From Phycisphaerales bacterium (lineage in GTDB: Bacteria > Planctomycetota > Phycisphaerae > Phycisphaerales > UBA1924): a stretch of 64,000 nucleotides of DNA. Shown here one piece after another: positions 1 to 10,117 of the stretch. A program made the position numbers and the translations under genes. Where the stretch lies: contig JAJDDJ010000009.1 in assembly GCA_029260395.1 (NCBI GenBank), positions 248,001 through 312,000 of the forward strand. The letters run 5' to 3'. The notes beneath the pieces were generated by a model that made no database searches, was not told where the DNA came from, and saw only the letters and a program-made list of their open reading frames with translations. Numbering within the stretch: the stretch's first letter is position 1; each line of letters begins with the position of its first letter.

Positions 1-866
1 GCGGTGTAGTAGCTCTGAAGGCCGAGCAGCTCGTAGGCGGCCCGTGCGAACTTGGCCAGGGCAGGCTCGTCCATGCCCATGTCGGCGAGCATCTCCAGCT
101 TGTCGGCCTCGTCGAGTTCGCTGAGTTCTGACTCGATGCGCGCGCACACCGGGACCATCTGCGAGCCGACGCGCTCGGCGTGCTCGCGGACGGCCTGGGC
201 CATCGGGCCTTGGCCGTTGACGTCGTCCTCGCCGACGTTGGCGAGGTAGAGGATGGGCTTGGTGGTGGTGAGCCCGAGGCCGCGCAGCGCGGTCTGGCGG
301 TCGGTGTCATCGAAGCTGATCGTGCGCGCGGGCTTGCCGTCGCCGACCACGGGCAGCAGGGCCTCGACGACGGCGAGCCTCGCGATCGCGTCTCGGTCCT
401 TGCTCTTGGCAGCACGCACCGCCTTCTGGTGCGCGCTCTCAAGGGTCTGTAAGTCGGAAAGGATCAGCTCGGTCTCGATGGTCTCGATGTCGCGGATAGG
501 GTCGATGGAGCCCTCGACGTGGGTGATCTCCTCGCCGCCCGGCGCGGCATCGAAGCAGCGGACGACGTGGACGACCGCATCAACATCGCGGATGTTCTTG
601 AGGAAGGCGTTGCCCTTGCCCTCACCCTTGGAGGCCCCGCGAACGAGGCCGGCAATATCGACGAGCTTGAGCGCTGCAGGGATGATCTTCTGCGACTCAA
701 TGAAGCCACGGATGGTTTCGAGGCGCGGGTCGGGGATGGGCACGATGCCGATGTTGGGCTCGATGGTCGCGAAGGGGTAGTTGGCAGCCAGCGCCCCCGC
801 TGCGGTGAGGGCGTTGAACAGGGTGCTTTTGCCGACGTTGGGCAGACCGACGATGCCAGCTTCCAT
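1..866 (-). CDS. ychF: YchF/OLA1-type GTP/ATP-binding protein, 3' end outside window
   Basis: Partial: 288 codons are visible and the C-terminus lies beyond the left edge. YchF is a universal TRAFAC-class P-loop NTPase that prefers ATP and associates with ribosomes. The protein begins [20 protein letters not shown], with the P-loop at residues 8-15, followed by the family's YPFATIEPN stretch and the DIAGLV switch II motif. The ATG at 866 is preceded by AGGAG at a normal distance (AGGAGTTCGAG). It is downstream of and co-directional with the repeat protein at 1021-4434 but separated from it by a terminator, so it is probably transcribed on its own. The identification is very secure; only the end is missing. 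Confidence 0.96.
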   Translation of the reverse strand, partial: MEAGIVGLPNVGKSTLFNALTAAGALAANYPFATIEPNIGIVPIPDPRLETIRGFIESQKIIPAALKLVDIAGLVRGASKGEGKGNAFLKNIRDVDAVVHVVRCFDAAPGGEEITHVEGSIDPIRDIETIETELILSDLQTLESAHQKAVRAAKSKDRDAIARLAVVEALLPVVGDGKPARTISFDDTDRQTALRGLGLTTTKPILYLANVGEDDVNGQGPMAQAVREHAERVGSQMVPVCARIESELSELDEADKLEMLADMGMDEPALAKFARAAYELLGLQSYYT

Positions 867-920
867 CTCGAACTCCTCGGGCGGTAGGGGTGGGGAGGCG
901 ATGGTAGAGCGGTACGCACG

Positions 921-956
921 AAAAAGCCCGCCCCCGGAACATCGGCGGGGACGGGC
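921..956 (-). terminator. Rho-independent terminator of the repeat-protein gene
   Basis: On the minus strand, a ten-base stem (GCCCGTCCCC with GGGGGCGGGC, one U-G wobble) closes an 11-nt loop and is followed by five T. It lies 65 bases past the stop of the 1021-4434 gene and 54 bases ahead of ychF, insulating the two. Confidence 0.85.
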
Positions 957-1020
957 CCTTGATGGGGAAACCTGTTGGAGGACAGATCCAGCGGAAGGGT
1001 CGAGCGGGCTGGTCGAGCGT

Positions 1021-4000
1021 TCAGGCCCGGCGGCGACGGCTGGCGAACAAGCCCGCTGTACCTAGCAGCGCGGCGCTGGAAGGCGTGGGCACGGGCACGA
1101 AGTTGGTGAGCTGCACGCTGTCGTCGTTGTAGAGCACGTCAAAGGTGCCCAGGCCGTCGGAGGTTTGGACGGTCATGAACGCGTTCTCGAACATGCCGGT
1201 GACGCTGTCGGCTGTGAGGATGGTGAAGATGTCGGACGCTGCGGGCGTGAAGCCGTTGGCGAGCGTGAGTTCGAGATCGCCGAGCAGGGTGGCGTCGAGC
1301 GAGATGGCGAGCACATCGTAAGTGATGCCCATGGTGGTGCCGCCAATGGCGATAGCGAGGTCGCCGTCGGTGGACTGGTCCCAGTCGCCGAGCACGGAGA
1401 GGCTGCCTTGTGGATCGAATACGCCGTCGTTGATGAAGAACCCGACGCTGCGGAGGTCGAGGGTACCGTCACCGCTGACGATGCCATTGTCGTCGTTATC
1501 GAAGGTGTGCGCGCTGCTGCCCGTGACCGTCACCACGGCGGCGGGCGCGATGAAGAGTTCACCGGAGTTCAAGAACGTGTCGCTGCTGACGTTGACGGTC
1601 ACGTCGGCCAGAGCATTGAAGTTGCCCTCGTTGTTGAAGCCTCTGGTGGTGATGGTCCGAGTGGTTCCCGAGCCGACCAGCACGTTCATGGTATTGGCGT
1701 TGGTAAACTCGGCGATGCCGGTGATCGTGGCATTGCCATTGGAGACGGAGGTCATGTTGACGACCGCGTTGTTGGTAGTGTCGGCGTTGCCGTAGCTGAG
1801 GATGGCCGAGAGGCCGCCAACGCCGGTTACGTCAACCGTGTAACCGGGCGCGATGTCTGTAAGGAGTTGTGAAGATCCCTCGACATCGATCCCGCCGCTG
1901 CCAGCACCCGTTGTCGACAGGATGCCGTTGCGAAGGCGGACAGCGTTGCCGTTGAGCGTGGCGCTGTTCAGGCGGAGCTCGGAGCTGTTGCCCCCGACCA
2001 CGATGTCTCCCTGGTTGTTGACCACGCCGCCATCGACCTCGAAGTCGTGGCCGGCGTTGATGGTGGCGGTGCGGCCCACGCCCACAGCAAAGGTGCCCGT
2101 GCCGGTTGTGATGGTGTCGCCGCCGCCTGAGTTGAAGACAGTGTTGGCGTCGATCTGGATCAGGCTGTTGTTGACGAGCTCGGTGATGAGCACGGTCCGG
2201 GTGGTCCCCGAGCCGAGCTTGGAGTGGAGCGTGCCGTTGTTGGTGAAGGTGCCGGTACCTCGGAACGTGGAGTTGCCGTTGCTCGTCGAGTCCATGTTGA
2301 TGGTGGCATCGCTTGAGAAGTCCACCGCGCCGAAGTCGAGCTGCGCCGAAAGGCCGGGCACGCCCATGATGTCGATGTTGAGCCCGCCGGCGACGTTGCT
2401 GAGCAGGGTGGAGCTGCCGGTGGCGAGGATGGTGCCGGTGCCGGCCCCGGTGGTGACGAGGTTGGCGTTGCGGATTTGGACTGCGTTGCCAGTAAGCGAG
2501 CCGCCATTGAAGATAAAGGTAGCATTGGCGCCGTCGACCAGCAGGTCACCGTTGTTGTTGACGGTGCCGCCGTCGAGTTCGAAGTCGTGCCCGGCGTTGA
2601 AGGTTGCGGTGAAGCCAGCAGCCGTGTTGAAGGTGCCCGCGGCGCCCGTGGTTGTCACGCCGTTTGGCCCGCCGTTGAACGTGGTGTTGGCGCTCACGTT
2701 CAGGTCACTGTTGTTATCAAAGTCGGTAACGGTGATCGTGCGGACCGTGCCTGAGCCCTGCAGCACGTTGAACGTGCCATCGTTAGTGAAGGTGCCGGTG
2801 CCACGGAACGTGGAGTTGCCGTTGCTGGTCGAGTCCATGTTAACGGTGGCGGCGCTCGAGAAGTTCACCGCGCCAAAGTCGAGCTGCGCTGCGAGACCGG
2901 GCACGCCGAGGATGTTGATGTCGAGCCCGCCGGCGACATCGCTGCTGAGCGTCGAAGAGCCGGTCACGTCGATGGTGCCCGTGCCCGCGCCGGTGGTGAC
3001 GAGGTTGGCGTTGCGGAGTACGGGGGCGTTGCCGGTAAGCGATCCGCCGTTGAAGATGAACGTCGAGCCAGCCCCGTCGATCAGCAGGCCGCCCTGGTTG
3101 TCGACCGCGCCGCCGTTGAGTTCGAAGTCGTGCCCGTTGTTGAACGTCGCGGTGCGGCTGGCGGCGGTGTTGAAGCTGCCCGCGGCGCCGGTGGTGGTCA
3201 CGCCGCTCGCGCCGTTGAAGGTGGTGTTGGCGCTGACGTTGAGGTCGCCGTTGTTGTCGAAGTCGAGCACGTTGACCGTACGAACGGTGCCCGAGCCCTG
3301 GAGCACGTTGAACGTGCCGTCGTTGGTGAAGGTACCCGTGCCGGTGAACGTCGAATTGCCGTTGCTGGTCGAATCCATGTTGACCGTGGCCGCGCTCGAG
3401 AAGTTCACCGCGCCGAAGTCGAGTTGAGCCGAGAGCCCGGGTGCTCCGAGAATGTTGATGTTGAGCCCGCCCGCGACGTTGCTGCTTAGCGTTGAGGTGC
3501 CCGTCACATCGATGGTGCCGGTGCCGGCTCCGGCCGTGACGAGGTTGGCGTTGCGGATCTCGGGGGCGTTACCCGTGAGCGCACCGCCGTTGAAGGTGAA
3601 TGTTGAATTGCCGCCCGTAATGAGCAGCGAGCCTTGGTTGTCGACCGTGCCGCCGTTGAGTTCGAAGTCGTGCCCGTTGCTAAACGTCGCGGTGAAGCCC
3701 GAAGCGGTGTTGAAGCTGCCCGCAGCGCCGGTCGTGGTCACGCCGTTGAGACCGTTGAAGGTGGTGTTGGCGCTGACGTTCAGGTCGCCGTCGTTGTCAA
3801 AGTCCAGCACGCTGATGGTTCGGACAGTGCCCGAGCCCTGAAGCACGCTCAATGTGCCGTTGTTGGTGAAGGTCGCGGCGCTTTGCAACGTGGAGTTGCC
3901 GTTGCTGGTCGAGGTCATGGTGAACGAGCCGTCGTTGGTGAACGGCGTGGCGCCGAGGCTGAGGGATGCCGACAGGCCCGGCACGCCCGAGACCGTGAAG

Positions 4001-4434
4001 TCGCCTTCGTTGAGGAACGATGCCAGGTCGAAGCTCGTGGTGCCGTTGACCTCCGCTGTGTCGCGGTTGGTTCCTGTTCCGCCGCCAGCGAGGCCCCCGC
4101 CCCTAAACAGGACGTTGCCCTGGTTGAAGACCGCGGTATTGAGGATGCTCAGCGTGCGTCCGCTGAAGAAAAGCGTGGCGTCGAGCGAATCGAGCAACAG
4201 GTTGTCGAGTGTGGCGTTGATGTTGACCGTGACGGTGTACGCCGCGCCAGTCGCGTCGATGGTGGCGTTATTGCCCACGCCGTCCGGGAAGCCATTTGGG
4301 TTCCACTTGGTCGTGTCGTTCCAGTCGCCATCGACCGCGGCGGCCCAGTCGAAGTCTTGCGCGGAAGCAGCGGCGGTGGTCATGGCGAGACCCGCGATCA
4401 AGGTCGCGGTACGCGCGGAAAGCTTGTGAGTCAC
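1021..4434 (-). CDS. Giant secreted repeat protein with PEP-CTERM-like tail
   Basis: 1137 residues, function unknown. The N-terminus is a clear Sec signal peptide ending in ASA before QDFDW. Next comes a W-rich module ([18 protein letters not shown]) typical of planctomycetal beta-strand-rich surface proteins. Most of the rest is a tandem repeat of about 180 residues rich in G, T, N and S, as in beta-helical adhesins. The C-terminus has [11 protein letters not shown], a short hydrophobic stretch and SRRRRA, a PEP-CTERM-like sorting signal with PTP in place of PEP. In PEP-CTERM systems the tail is cut by an exosortase and the protein goes to the outer surface or matrix; no exosortase is in this window. 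The start is GTG, with GAGAGAGGG about 9 bases upstream. Monocistronic, with its own terminator. A surface or matrix adhesin role is inference. Confidence 0.85.
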   Translation of the reverse strand: MTHKLSARTATLIAGLAMTTAAASAQDFDWAAAVDGDWNDTTKWNPNGFPDGVGNNATIDATGAAYTVTVNINATLDNLLLDSLDATLFFSGRTLSILNTAVFNQGNVLFRGGGLAGGGTGTNRDTAEVNGTTSFDLASFLNEGDFTVSGVPGLSASLSLGATPFTNDGSFTMTSTSNGNSTLQSAATFTNNGTLSVLQGSGTVRTISVLDFDNDGDLNVSANTTFNGLNGVTTTGAAGSFNTASGFTATFSNGHDFELNGGTVDNQGSLLITGGNSTFTFNGGALTGNAPEIRNANLVTAGAGTGTIDVTGTSTLSSNVAGGLNINILGAPGLSAQLDFGAVNFSSAATVNMDSTSNGNSTFTGTGTFTNDGTFNVLQGSGTVRTVNVLDFDNNGDLNVSANTTFNGASGVTTTGAAGSFNTAASRTATFNNGHDFELNGGAVDNQGGLLIDGAGSTFIFNGGSLTGNAPVLRNANLVTTGAGTGTIDVTGSSTLSSDVAGGLDINILGVPGLAAQLDFGAVNFSSAATVNMDSTSNGNSTFRGTGTFTNDGTFNVLQGSGTVRTITVTDFDNNSDLNVSANTTFNGGPNGVTTTGAAGTFNTAAGFTATFNAGHDFELDGGTVNNNGDLLVDGANATFIFNGGSLTGNAVQIRNANLVTTGAGTGTILATGSSTLLSNVAGGLNIDIMGVPGLSAQLDFGAVDFSSDATINMDSTSNGNSTFRGTGTFTNNGTLHSKLGSGTTRTVLITELVNNSLIQIDANTVFNSGGGDTITTGTGTFAVGVGRTATINAGHDFEVDGGVVNNQGDIVVGGNSSELRLNSATLNGNAVRLRNGILSTTGAGSGGIDVEGSSQLLTDIAPGYTVDVTGVGGLSAILSYGNADTTNNAVVNMTSVSNGNATITGIAEFTNANTMNVLVGSGTTRTITTRGFNNEGNFNALADVTVNVSSDTFLNSGELFIAPAAVVTVTGSSAHTFDNDDNGIVSGDGTLDLRSVGFFINDGVFDPQGSLSVLGDWDQSTDGDLAIAIGGTTMGITYDVLAISLDATLLGDLELTLANGFTPAASDIFTILTADSVTGMFENAFMTVQTSDGLGTFDVLYNDDSVQLTNFVPVPTPSSAALLGTAGLFASRRRRA
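1650..3960 (-). repeat. Tandem ~540-bp repeats inside the surface-protein gene
   Basis: Equivalent points of successive units (the STSNGN-type segment) fall at about 3901, 3361, 2821, 2278 and 1738, spacings of 540, 540, 543 and 540 bp (180-181 codons). Each unit runs through similar segments: [50 protein letters not shown] and TTGAGTGTI. The middle units are close at DNA level. The outermost units are more diverged, as expected for an array growing by internal duplication. Confidence 0.85.
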
Positions 4435-4722
4435 TTTGGTTACCCTCTCTCTGGCGCGGCTGGTCGGCCGCTAATCTTGGGCCTCCGACGGCGCACAACG
4501 TCACGCGCGCCAGCGCGGCTCCCTCATAACCATCAGTGTGCGCGATGGTTAGGGCTGTGCCAGTTCAATTCAGAGAGGATGTGTCCACCGGCCTTGTCTT
4601 TGATGTTTATTGGTTTTTGTTTGGTCTCGTTGCTCAACTCGTCCCGGCTTTGGAACGGACAGGACGGGCCCAGATTCCCGCCAGCCGTGTTGACGCCGCC
4701 CGCCCCGGAATGATCGATGAGC
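4435..4722. promoter_or_regulatory. Gene-free leader region with a small inverted repeat
   Basis: About 290 bases with no convincing gene, upstream of the repeat-protein gene. It holds an inverted repeat AACCATC-(9)-GATGGTT at 4528-4550, about 95 bases before the GTG start, and an AT-richer patch at 4595-4630. No textbook -35/-10 pair is obvious. It presumably carries the promoter and 5' UTR of the minus-strand gene. Confidence 0.4.
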
Positions 4723-4753
4723 AAAAACAGGGCGCGCCCATCTGGACGCGCCC
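4723..4753 (-). terminator. Rho-independent terminator of the M28 peptidase gene
   Basis: The minus strand forms a ten-base-pair stem (GGGCGCGTCC with GGGCGCGCCC, one wobble) on an AGAT tetraloop, followed by TGTTTTT. It starts 28 bases after the stop of the 4782-6713 gene. Confidence 0.9.
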
Positions 4754-4781
4754 CGCGAGATTCGGTCTTGGTTAATCGGGA

Positions 4782-6713
4782 TCAGCGGCCTTCGAGCACG
4801 GCGGTGAAGGTTTCTTCCTTCTCGTCGCGGATCACGCCGACTTTGACCTCGTCGCCCGGTTCGTGCTTGGCGAGCAGCACCATCCAGTCCTCGACGCCGG
4901 TGATTTTCTGGCCGTCCCACCGCACGAGCAGGTCGCCTTCCTGAAGGCCGGCCTTGGCGGCGGGGCCGTCGTCGCTCACTCCGCCGATGAGCACGCCCTT
5001 GCCGTCCTCGTCGTAGGTGCCGGGCATCACACCGAAGCGCACCTTGATGTCCATCTGCGGCGATGCCGCCTGCTGGCGGCCGCCGACGGTCTGGAACTCG
5101 AAGCGGTTGGGGCTGGTGGCGACGGCCTCGATGATGTCGTGGTACATGTTGACGGTCTTGACCGCGCCCACGCGGTTGAGCTTCCAGCTCACATCAGCTG
5201 GTGTGTGGTAGTCGGCGTGGAAGTCCGCGATGATCGAGAACATCACGGGGATCTTGGACTGGTAGAACGGCAGGTGATCGCTCGCGCCGGACATGTTGGC
5301 GGGCATGACGATCTCCAGGCCCGAGTTGTCGAGGATGGGCTGGATGAACTCGGTGAGCCCGTCGCCCGATGACGTGCCCGCGACCGTGAGCCGCTCGTTG
5401 GTGATGCGGCCGATCATGTCCCAGTTGATCATCAGCGTGTGCTGATCGAGCGGTGCGATGGGGTCGTTGACGTAGTGACGCGAGCCGTTGAGCCCGCTCT
5501 CCTCGGCGCTGAAGGCGACGAGGACGATGGACCGGCGGGGGCGGTTGTCGTCCGCGAAGGTCTTGGCGAGGTTCTTTCCAAGCAGGATGAGACCGGCGCT
5601 GCCTGAGGCGTTGTCGTCCGCGCCGGGGTGGAGCTCCCCCGGGCCGCTGCGGCTGCCAAAGTAGCCCATGCCCAGGTGGTCGAGGTGCGCTCCGACGATG
5701 ATGTACTCGTCGGCCAGATCGCCCACACCCGGCAGGATCGCGCCGACGTTCTCGGCCATAACTGGCGTGCGCTTCGCCTCGCCCGTGAAGGCCAGTGCCG
5801 CACCAAGTTCAAGCACGCCCAGCCCGTCGTTGGCGAACTCGATGATTTCCTCGATGCTGCGCTCCTTGGGGTCGCTGGCCTCGAGGAACTTGGCGCCTGC
5901 TTCGGGGCTCATGAAGAACACGGGCACGTCGGCGGGCCTGCCGCCCCCGCCGCCGAAGCGGGAGAGTTGGCTGATGCGCGGGTCGTTGGCGCCGGGGGTG
6001 TTGATGAACACCACGCCCGCTGCGCCGCGATCGACGGCTGCCGCGATCTTGCCTGCGAGGCCGGCCTCGCCTGTCCAGCCGCCGCCCTCGGTCCACTGGC
6101 TGTTGCCTTCGTCATCGAGCGGCTCGAAGCGGAGCATGACGGCGATCTTGCCACTGAGGTCGTCGTCCTCGTCGTAGCTGGACCAGCCGTCGGGCCCGTC
6201 GGCGATCGAGTAGCCCACGAACACGGCTTGGCCGGCGCTGGTGGAGCTGGAGCCGAGTCCGGTGAACACGAAGTCGTCCTCGGCCTCAAACTCCATCGCC
6301 TTGCCGGCAATCATGGCGACGAGGCTCTCTTTGGTGACCTCCCACTGGCCGCCGAGTTCGAACGGATCGCGGTACGAGCTGAAAGCGTTGCCGTCGGCGT
6401 CGGGGAAGGCGGGTTTGAGGCCGTCTTGCTCGAAGAAGGTCTGCATGTAGTCCTTGGCGAGCTCCATGCCCTTGGAGCCGGGTACCCGGCCCATCATGTA
6501 GGGGTTGGCCAGCGTGACCACGTGGTCGTTGAACAGGCGGACATCGTCGCTGACCTTTTCCATCGCGTCGCGGATGGGCGAGCCGTCCCAAATCTGCTCG
6601 TTGCTGGACGAGTTGTCTTGAGCGGCCGCCGAGCAGGCGAGGCCCGCGAGCAACACGAGCGAGAGTGAACGGTTCAAACGGGCGGCGGTCTTGGCGTGCA
6701 GAAGGGCTGGCAT
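4782..6713 (-). CDS. Secreted M28-family metallopeptidase with PA and PDZ domains
   Basis: 643 residues from the chosen ATG at 6713, which has GGAGAG 8 bases upstream; a further 16 in-frame codons upstream lack one. The N-terminal signal peptide is followed by a protease-associated (PA)-type insert at about 170-290. The dinuclear-zinc catalytic domain has ligands in AHLDHLG (about 341-347), GADDNASG (about 366), the catalytic EES (about 403), NWDMIGR (about 431) and DYHTPAD (about 500). A C-terminal PDZ domain spans about 555-640. M28 enzymes are aminopeptidases or carboxypeptidases; the signal peptide puts this one in the periplasm or outside. It has its own terminator and starts divergently from the metal-ABC operon. 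Family is secure, substrate unknown. Confidence 0.93.
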   Translation of the reverse strand: MPALLHAKTAARLNRSLSLVLLAGLACSAAAQDNSSSNEQIWDGSPIRDAMEKVSDDVRLFNDHVVTLANPYMMGRVPGSKGMELAKDYMQTFFEQDGLKPAFPDADGNAFSSYRDPFELGGQWEVTKESLVAMIAGKAMEFEAEDDFVFTGLGSSSTSAGQAVFVGYSIADGPDGWSSYDEDDDLSGKIAVMLRFEPLDDEGNSQWTEGGGWTGEAGLAGKIAAAVDRGAAGVVFINTPGANDPRISQLSRFGGGGGRPADVPVFFMSPEAGAKFLEASDPKERSIEEIIEFANDGLGVLELGAALAFTGEAKRTPVMAENVGAILPGVGDLADEYIIVGAHLDHLGMGYFGSRSGPGELHPGADDNASGSAGLILLGKNLAKTFADDNRPRRSIVLVAFSAEESGLNGSRHYVNDPIAPLDQHTLMINWDMIGRITNERLTVAGTSSGDGLTEFIQPILDNSGLEIVMPANMSGASDHLPFYQSKIPVMFSIIADFHADYHTPADVSWKLNRVGAVKTVNMYHDIIEAVATSPNRFEFQTVGGRQQAASPQMDIKVRFGVMPGTYDEDGKGVLIGGVSDDGPAAKAGLQEGDLLVRWDGQKITGVEDWMVLLAKHEPGDEVKVGVIRDEKEETFTAVLEGR

Positions 6714-6880
6714 TGGGGGCTCTCCGGACTTGAGTGGTGAAAGCAAGATGGCGGGCCGCACGCCGAGAACCGCTCGAAGGACAAGCGATCAGCCGCAGCG
6801 TGCGGACCCCAGAGCGTACCGACCACCCGGCGGCGGGTCGCGGGCCTCTACAGTGGAATCCAACGTCCGACGGAGGTTCA

Positions 6881-8203
6881 GTGCCCACAATGCCCGCTCG
6901 CTGCCCCAACAACACCCTTCGCTTGATGGCGGTTCGCCTGCTGGCCGTGCTTTGTGCTGTGGCTCTAGCGGCTCTGTGCGCGGGGGCCGCGGATGAGGGC
7001 GCTGCCCATCCGCAAGACGGCCCGCACGCCGAGCTCCGCCTGACGGTGACCGATGAGGGCCTGAGGCTTGGCGTCGGGCTCAACCTGGCGTTCATCGATC
7101 AGGTGGTGCCGATTGTCCGCGAGTCGCAGTCCTCGGTGGTGGGGGCCGAGCGAGAGGCGCTTAATCAGGGCGTGCTCGACTGGCTCAAACGTGAAGTCGT
7201 CGTCGAGATCGACGGCATGCAAATCGTGCCGAGCTTCGAGGGCACCTCGCTGTTCGCGGACCCCGACCCTGCAATGAGCGCGATCTACCCGACGTACGGC
7301 CCGCGCGCGCTCATACGAGTGGTCACCACGATGGTGCTCGAAGCGCCCTCGCCGCAGTCGCTGAGCGTGACCTGGCCCGCGTACCCCAAGGACACGCTGA
7401 ACGCCGCGATGGAGGGGCTCGCGGTTGAGGAGGCGCCGACGCTGTTCCTGGAAGCGCAGTTCCGCGCGGGCGGCGCCCCGATCAGGATCATCCGGTTCAG
7501 TGAAGCGGAGCCGACGTTCAGTTGGTCGGCATCGGAAGAAGAAGACTCGGCGTTCGTGTTGCCAGCGCCGCCGATGGCCTCGGCGCCCGGGCAGCGCAGC
7601 ACGCTTGGGCCGATGCGCCTGGTATCGATCGGGCTGGCGTTCTTCGGCGTGGCCCTCGCGCCTATTAAGAAACTGCGCGTCTTGGGGGTGGTGTGTGTGC
7701 TGACGGGCGTTGTTGGGGCCCTGGCTCTCGGCGGCGGGGCAAACGAGCAGCAACCAGCAGCGATGGAGGTTACTGAAGCGGAGCGGGTCTTTGGCTTGCT
7801 GCACGAACGCATGTACCGTGCGTTCGACTACACCGCGGAGTCGGAGATATACGACGTGCTGGCTGAGGCGGTCGCGGGCCCGCTGCTCGAGGAGACGTAC
7901 ACCGAGCTGTACTCGATGCTGCTGCAGGCGGAGGAGGAGGGGCTCGTCGGCGTGGTGACGGGCGTGGAGCCGATCGAAACAACCATCACGCTCGATTTGG
8001 CGCACCCGCCGGCGTTCGACGTGCGCGCCAAGTGGCGCGTCGAGGGCACGGTCTACCACTGGGGGCACACGCACACACGAACGCATGAGTACGAGGCCGC
8101 GTACCGCGTAGCACCGGTCGATGGGGCATGGAAGATCGTCAGTCGGCGGATCCTCAGCCAGTTCAGGCTTGGTGCACCGGGCGAGTTCCCCGGGGAGCTG
8201 TGA
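6881..8203 (+). CDS. Exported/membrane protein of unknown function, first gene of the metal ABC operon
   Basis: 440 residues, family not recognised. A signal-like hydrophobic N-terminus (LLAVLCAVALAALCAGA) leads into an extracytoplasmic domain beginning HPQDGPHAELRLTV. Two adjacent transmembrane segments follow at about residues 245-287, then a C-terminal soluble domain containing a W-rich YHWGHTHTRTHEYEA patch that could bind metal. The GTG at 6881 has GGAGG 4 bases upstream; the in-frame ATG at 6890 has it 13 bases away, so the exact start is uncertain. Its stop overlaps the ATG of the ABC ATPase gene, showing translational coupling. Inference: an accessory periplasmic partner of the transporter. 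Confidence 0.75.
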   Translation: MPTMPARCPNNTLRLMAVRLLAVLCAVALAALCAGAADEGAAHPQDGPHAELRLTVTDEGLRLGVGLNLAFIDQVVPIVRESQSSVVGAEREALNQGVLDWLKREVVVEIDGMQIVPSFEGTSLFADPDPAMSAIYPTYGPRALIRVVTTMVLEAPSPQSLSVTWPAYPKDTLNAAMEGLAVEEAPTLFLEAQFRAGGAPIRIIRFSEAEPTFSWSASEEEDSAFVLPAPPMASAPGQRSTLGPMRLVSIGLAFFGVALAPIKKLRVLGVVCVLTGVVGALALGGGANEQQPAAMEVTEAERVFGLLHERMYRAFDYTAESEIYDVLAEAVAGPLLEETYTELYSMLLQAEEEGLVGVVTGVEPIETTITLDLAHPPAFDVRAKWRVEGTVYHWGHTHTRTHEYEAAYRVAPVDGAWKIVSRRILSQFRLGAPGEFPGEL

Positions 8204-8928
8204 TGGCCGAGGCCGCGGCAACCATCGAGCCACCGGCCATCGCTCCGGTCGTGTCGATGCGCCGCATCGAGCACCGGTTCAGTTCGGGCTTCGAGCTGAG
8301 CGTTCGCGAGTGGGACGTAGCGAGCGGTGCGCACACCGCTTGCATCGGCCCGAGCGGGTGCGGAAAGACGACGCTGCTTCGGCTTATGGCGGGGATCATC
8401 GAACCAACAACAGGCTCGGTCGAGCTGCTGGGTGAGCAGTTGAGCCGACTTAGCTCGGGTCAGAGGCGGTCGCTGCGATTGGGACGGGTGGGCATGGTGT
8501 TTCAGCAGCTCGCGCTGCTCGAGCATCTGAGCGCCCTCGACAACATCCTGCTGCCGAGGCTTGTCGCGGGCGGGGCGTCTCACCCTGACCGCGAGCGAGC
8601 GCAAGAATTGGCCGAGGCCACGGGCATCGGGCTCGCGCTCAAGCGCAAGCCCGCAAGGCTGAGCCAGGGCGAACGCCAGCGGGTGGCGATCTGCCGATCG
8701 CTCGTGACGAGTCCGGAACTGGTTGTCTGCGATGAACCGACGGGCAATCTAGACCCGGCACGCTCGCGGAGCGTGGTCGAGTTGCTGATCGCCGAGGCCG
8801 ACAGAATCGGTGCCACGGTCGTGCTGGTGACGCACGACCACGGCTTGCTCGATCTTTTCGATCGCGTGCTCGATCTTGGACCGGCGAGTGGTTCTGCAAA
8901 CGTCGCAGCGAACGGGGGCCAGTCATGA
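8203..8928 (+). CDS. ABC transporter ATP-binding protein, LolD/MacB type
   Basis: 241 residues. All ABC ATPase motifs are intact: Walker A GPSGCGKTT (49-57), Q-loop VFQQ, signature LSQGE (153-157), Walker B VVCDEP (174-179) followed by the GNLD typical of the LolD/MacB/FtsE group, and the H-loop His211. ATG 8203 overlaps the upstream TGA and has GGGGAG about 6 bases before it, so it is preferred over the in-frame ATG at 8128 inside the previous gene. It should power the FtsX-like permease encoded next, which it overlaps by four bases. LolD-type ATPases drive mechanotransmission systems rather than classic importers. Confidence 0.93.
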   Translation: MAEAAATIEPPAIAPVVSMRRIEHRFSSGFELSVREWDVASGAHTACIGPSGCGKTTLLRLMAGIIEPTTGSVELLGEQLSRLSSGQRRSLRLGRVGMVFQQLALLEHLSALDNILLPRLVAGGASHPDRERAQELAEATGIGLALKRKPARLSQGERQRVAICRSLVTSPELVVCDEPTGNLDPARSRSVVELLIAEADRIGATVVLVTHDHGLLDLFDRVLDLGPASGSANVAANGGQS

Positions 8929-10103
8929 GCGGGCTGATGCGCCTGGTGCTGCTGCACGCGGCTCACCATTGGGTGCGCACGCTCCTGCTTGCAGCGGCAG
9001 CGAGCGTGGCGCTGGCGCTACCGATAGCGGGCCGATTTGTCGTTGACCGGTTTGAAACCGACCTTCGCGAGCGAGCGCAAACCGTGCCATTGGTCGTCGG
9101 GGCGGCGGGCAGCAGGTTTGATCTGGTGTTTACCTCGCTGCACTTTCGGATGGGAGCCAAGGGCACGATCGAGCTTGGCGAGGCAGACAAGATCGTTCGT
9201 GACCGCTCCGAAGGCGTGATCCGGGCGATCCCGATGCATGTGCGGTTTACCGCCCGAGGCGAGCCGATCGCGGCGGTGGGGTTTGAGTACTTCGCGCAGC
9301 GGGAGCTTATTGCTTCGACTGGCCGGCTTCCAGCGGGGCTTACCGAGGTGTCGCTCGGTGCGCGCGCAGCGGGCCGGCTAGGCCTGGGTGTTGGTGACGA
9401 ACTGCCGAGCGATCAGCGGACCACGCTTGACATCACGGCCCCGTCTTCGATCGTGCTGCGTGTGGTGGGCGTGCTCCAAGAATCAGGCAGCCCGGACGAC
9501 GACGCGGTGTTTACAGAGCTGTCCACGGCGTGGCTGCTCGAAGGCATCAGCCACGGGCATGCTGAGGCGGAAACGATCACCGATCCGTCGTCGGTGCTGG
9601 GACGGAGTGGCGACGCCGTCGCGCTCTCGGGCGCGGTGCCCACCGCACAACGGGTGACCGATGCGAACGCTGGCTCGTTCCACCTGCACGCCGAGCGCTC
9701 GGAGCTGCCAATCACCGCCGTGCTGGTGTACCCTCCGAGCGAGAAGGCCGCGACGATTCTGGCCGCGCGATACAACGCCAGGCCCGGAACGCAGGCCGTT
9801 CGGCCCGAGCGCGTTGTCGATGAGCTGGTGTCGTTTGTGATTCGGCTGCGAGCGGTGTTCGATGCGATCGCGATGCTGCTGGGCGCAACGACCGCAGCCC
9901 TGATCGCGCTGATCGCGAGCCTGAGCGTGCGCATCCGCGAGGACGAACTGCGGACGCTCGCTGACATCGGCGCATCACGCCGGGCGGTCGCGGTGGTGGC
10001 GCTGGGCGAATTGCTGGTGGTTGGCATGATCGCGGCATCGCTCGCTGCGGTAGAGGTGGCGGTGCTGGCCATGCTGGCGAGCACGCTGGTCTCGATGGTC
10101 TAA
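8925..10103 (+). CDS. FtsX/MacB-like ABC transporter permease
   Basis: 392 residues. One N-terminal transmembrane segment at about residues 16-35 is followed by a long extracytoplasmic domain (about 36-295). Three more segments occupy the C-terminal 90 residues (AMLLGATTAALIALIASL, VALGELLVVGMIAASL, VAVLAMLASTLVSMV). This 1+3 topology and the cytoplasmic EDELRTLADIGASRR loop fit the FtsX-like permeases of type VII ABC systems. It starts at the ATGA overlap with the ATPase gene. Such permeases move substrates or force across the periplasm, so pairing one with a ZnuA-like binding protein is unusual. Likely a homodimer with the upstream ATPase. Confidence 0.88.
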   Translation: MSGLMRLVLLHAAHHWVRTLLLAAAASVALALPIAGRFVVDRFETDLRERAQTVPLVVGAAGSRFDLVFTSLHFRMGAKGTIELGEADKIVRDRSEGVIRAIPMHVRFTARGEPIAAVGFEYFAQRELIASTGRLPAGLTEVSLGARAAGRLGLGVGDELPSDQRTTLDITAPSSIVLRVVGVLQESGSPDDDAVFTELSTAWLLEGISHGHAEAETITDPSSVLGRSGDAVALSGAVPTAQRVTDANAGSFHLHAERSELPITAVLVYPPSEKAATILAARYNARPGTQAVRPERVVDELVSFVIRLRAVFDAIAMLLGATTAALIALIASLSVRIREDELRTLADIGASRRAVAVVALGELLVVGMIAASLAAVEVAVLAMLASTLVSMV

Positions 10104-10117
10104 CGGAGGGTCAAGGC

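Noticed and set aside
1853-3427. 524-residue plus-strand open frame
   Set aside because: It is the antisense of the 180-residue repeats of the surface protein, with periodic low-complexity sequence and no start signal.
1650-3960. Regular repeats suggesting a CRISPR array
   Set aside because: The period is 540 bp, the repeats are coding and continuous and there are no spacers.
4533-4724. 63-residue minus-strand small protein in the gap before the surface gene
   Set aside because: No ribosome-binding site, no domain and no membrane or zinc motif.
6965-8233. 422-residue minus-strand open frame
   Set aside because: It is the complement of the exported operon protein. Arg/His-rich composition without domains is what high-GC antisense reading gives.
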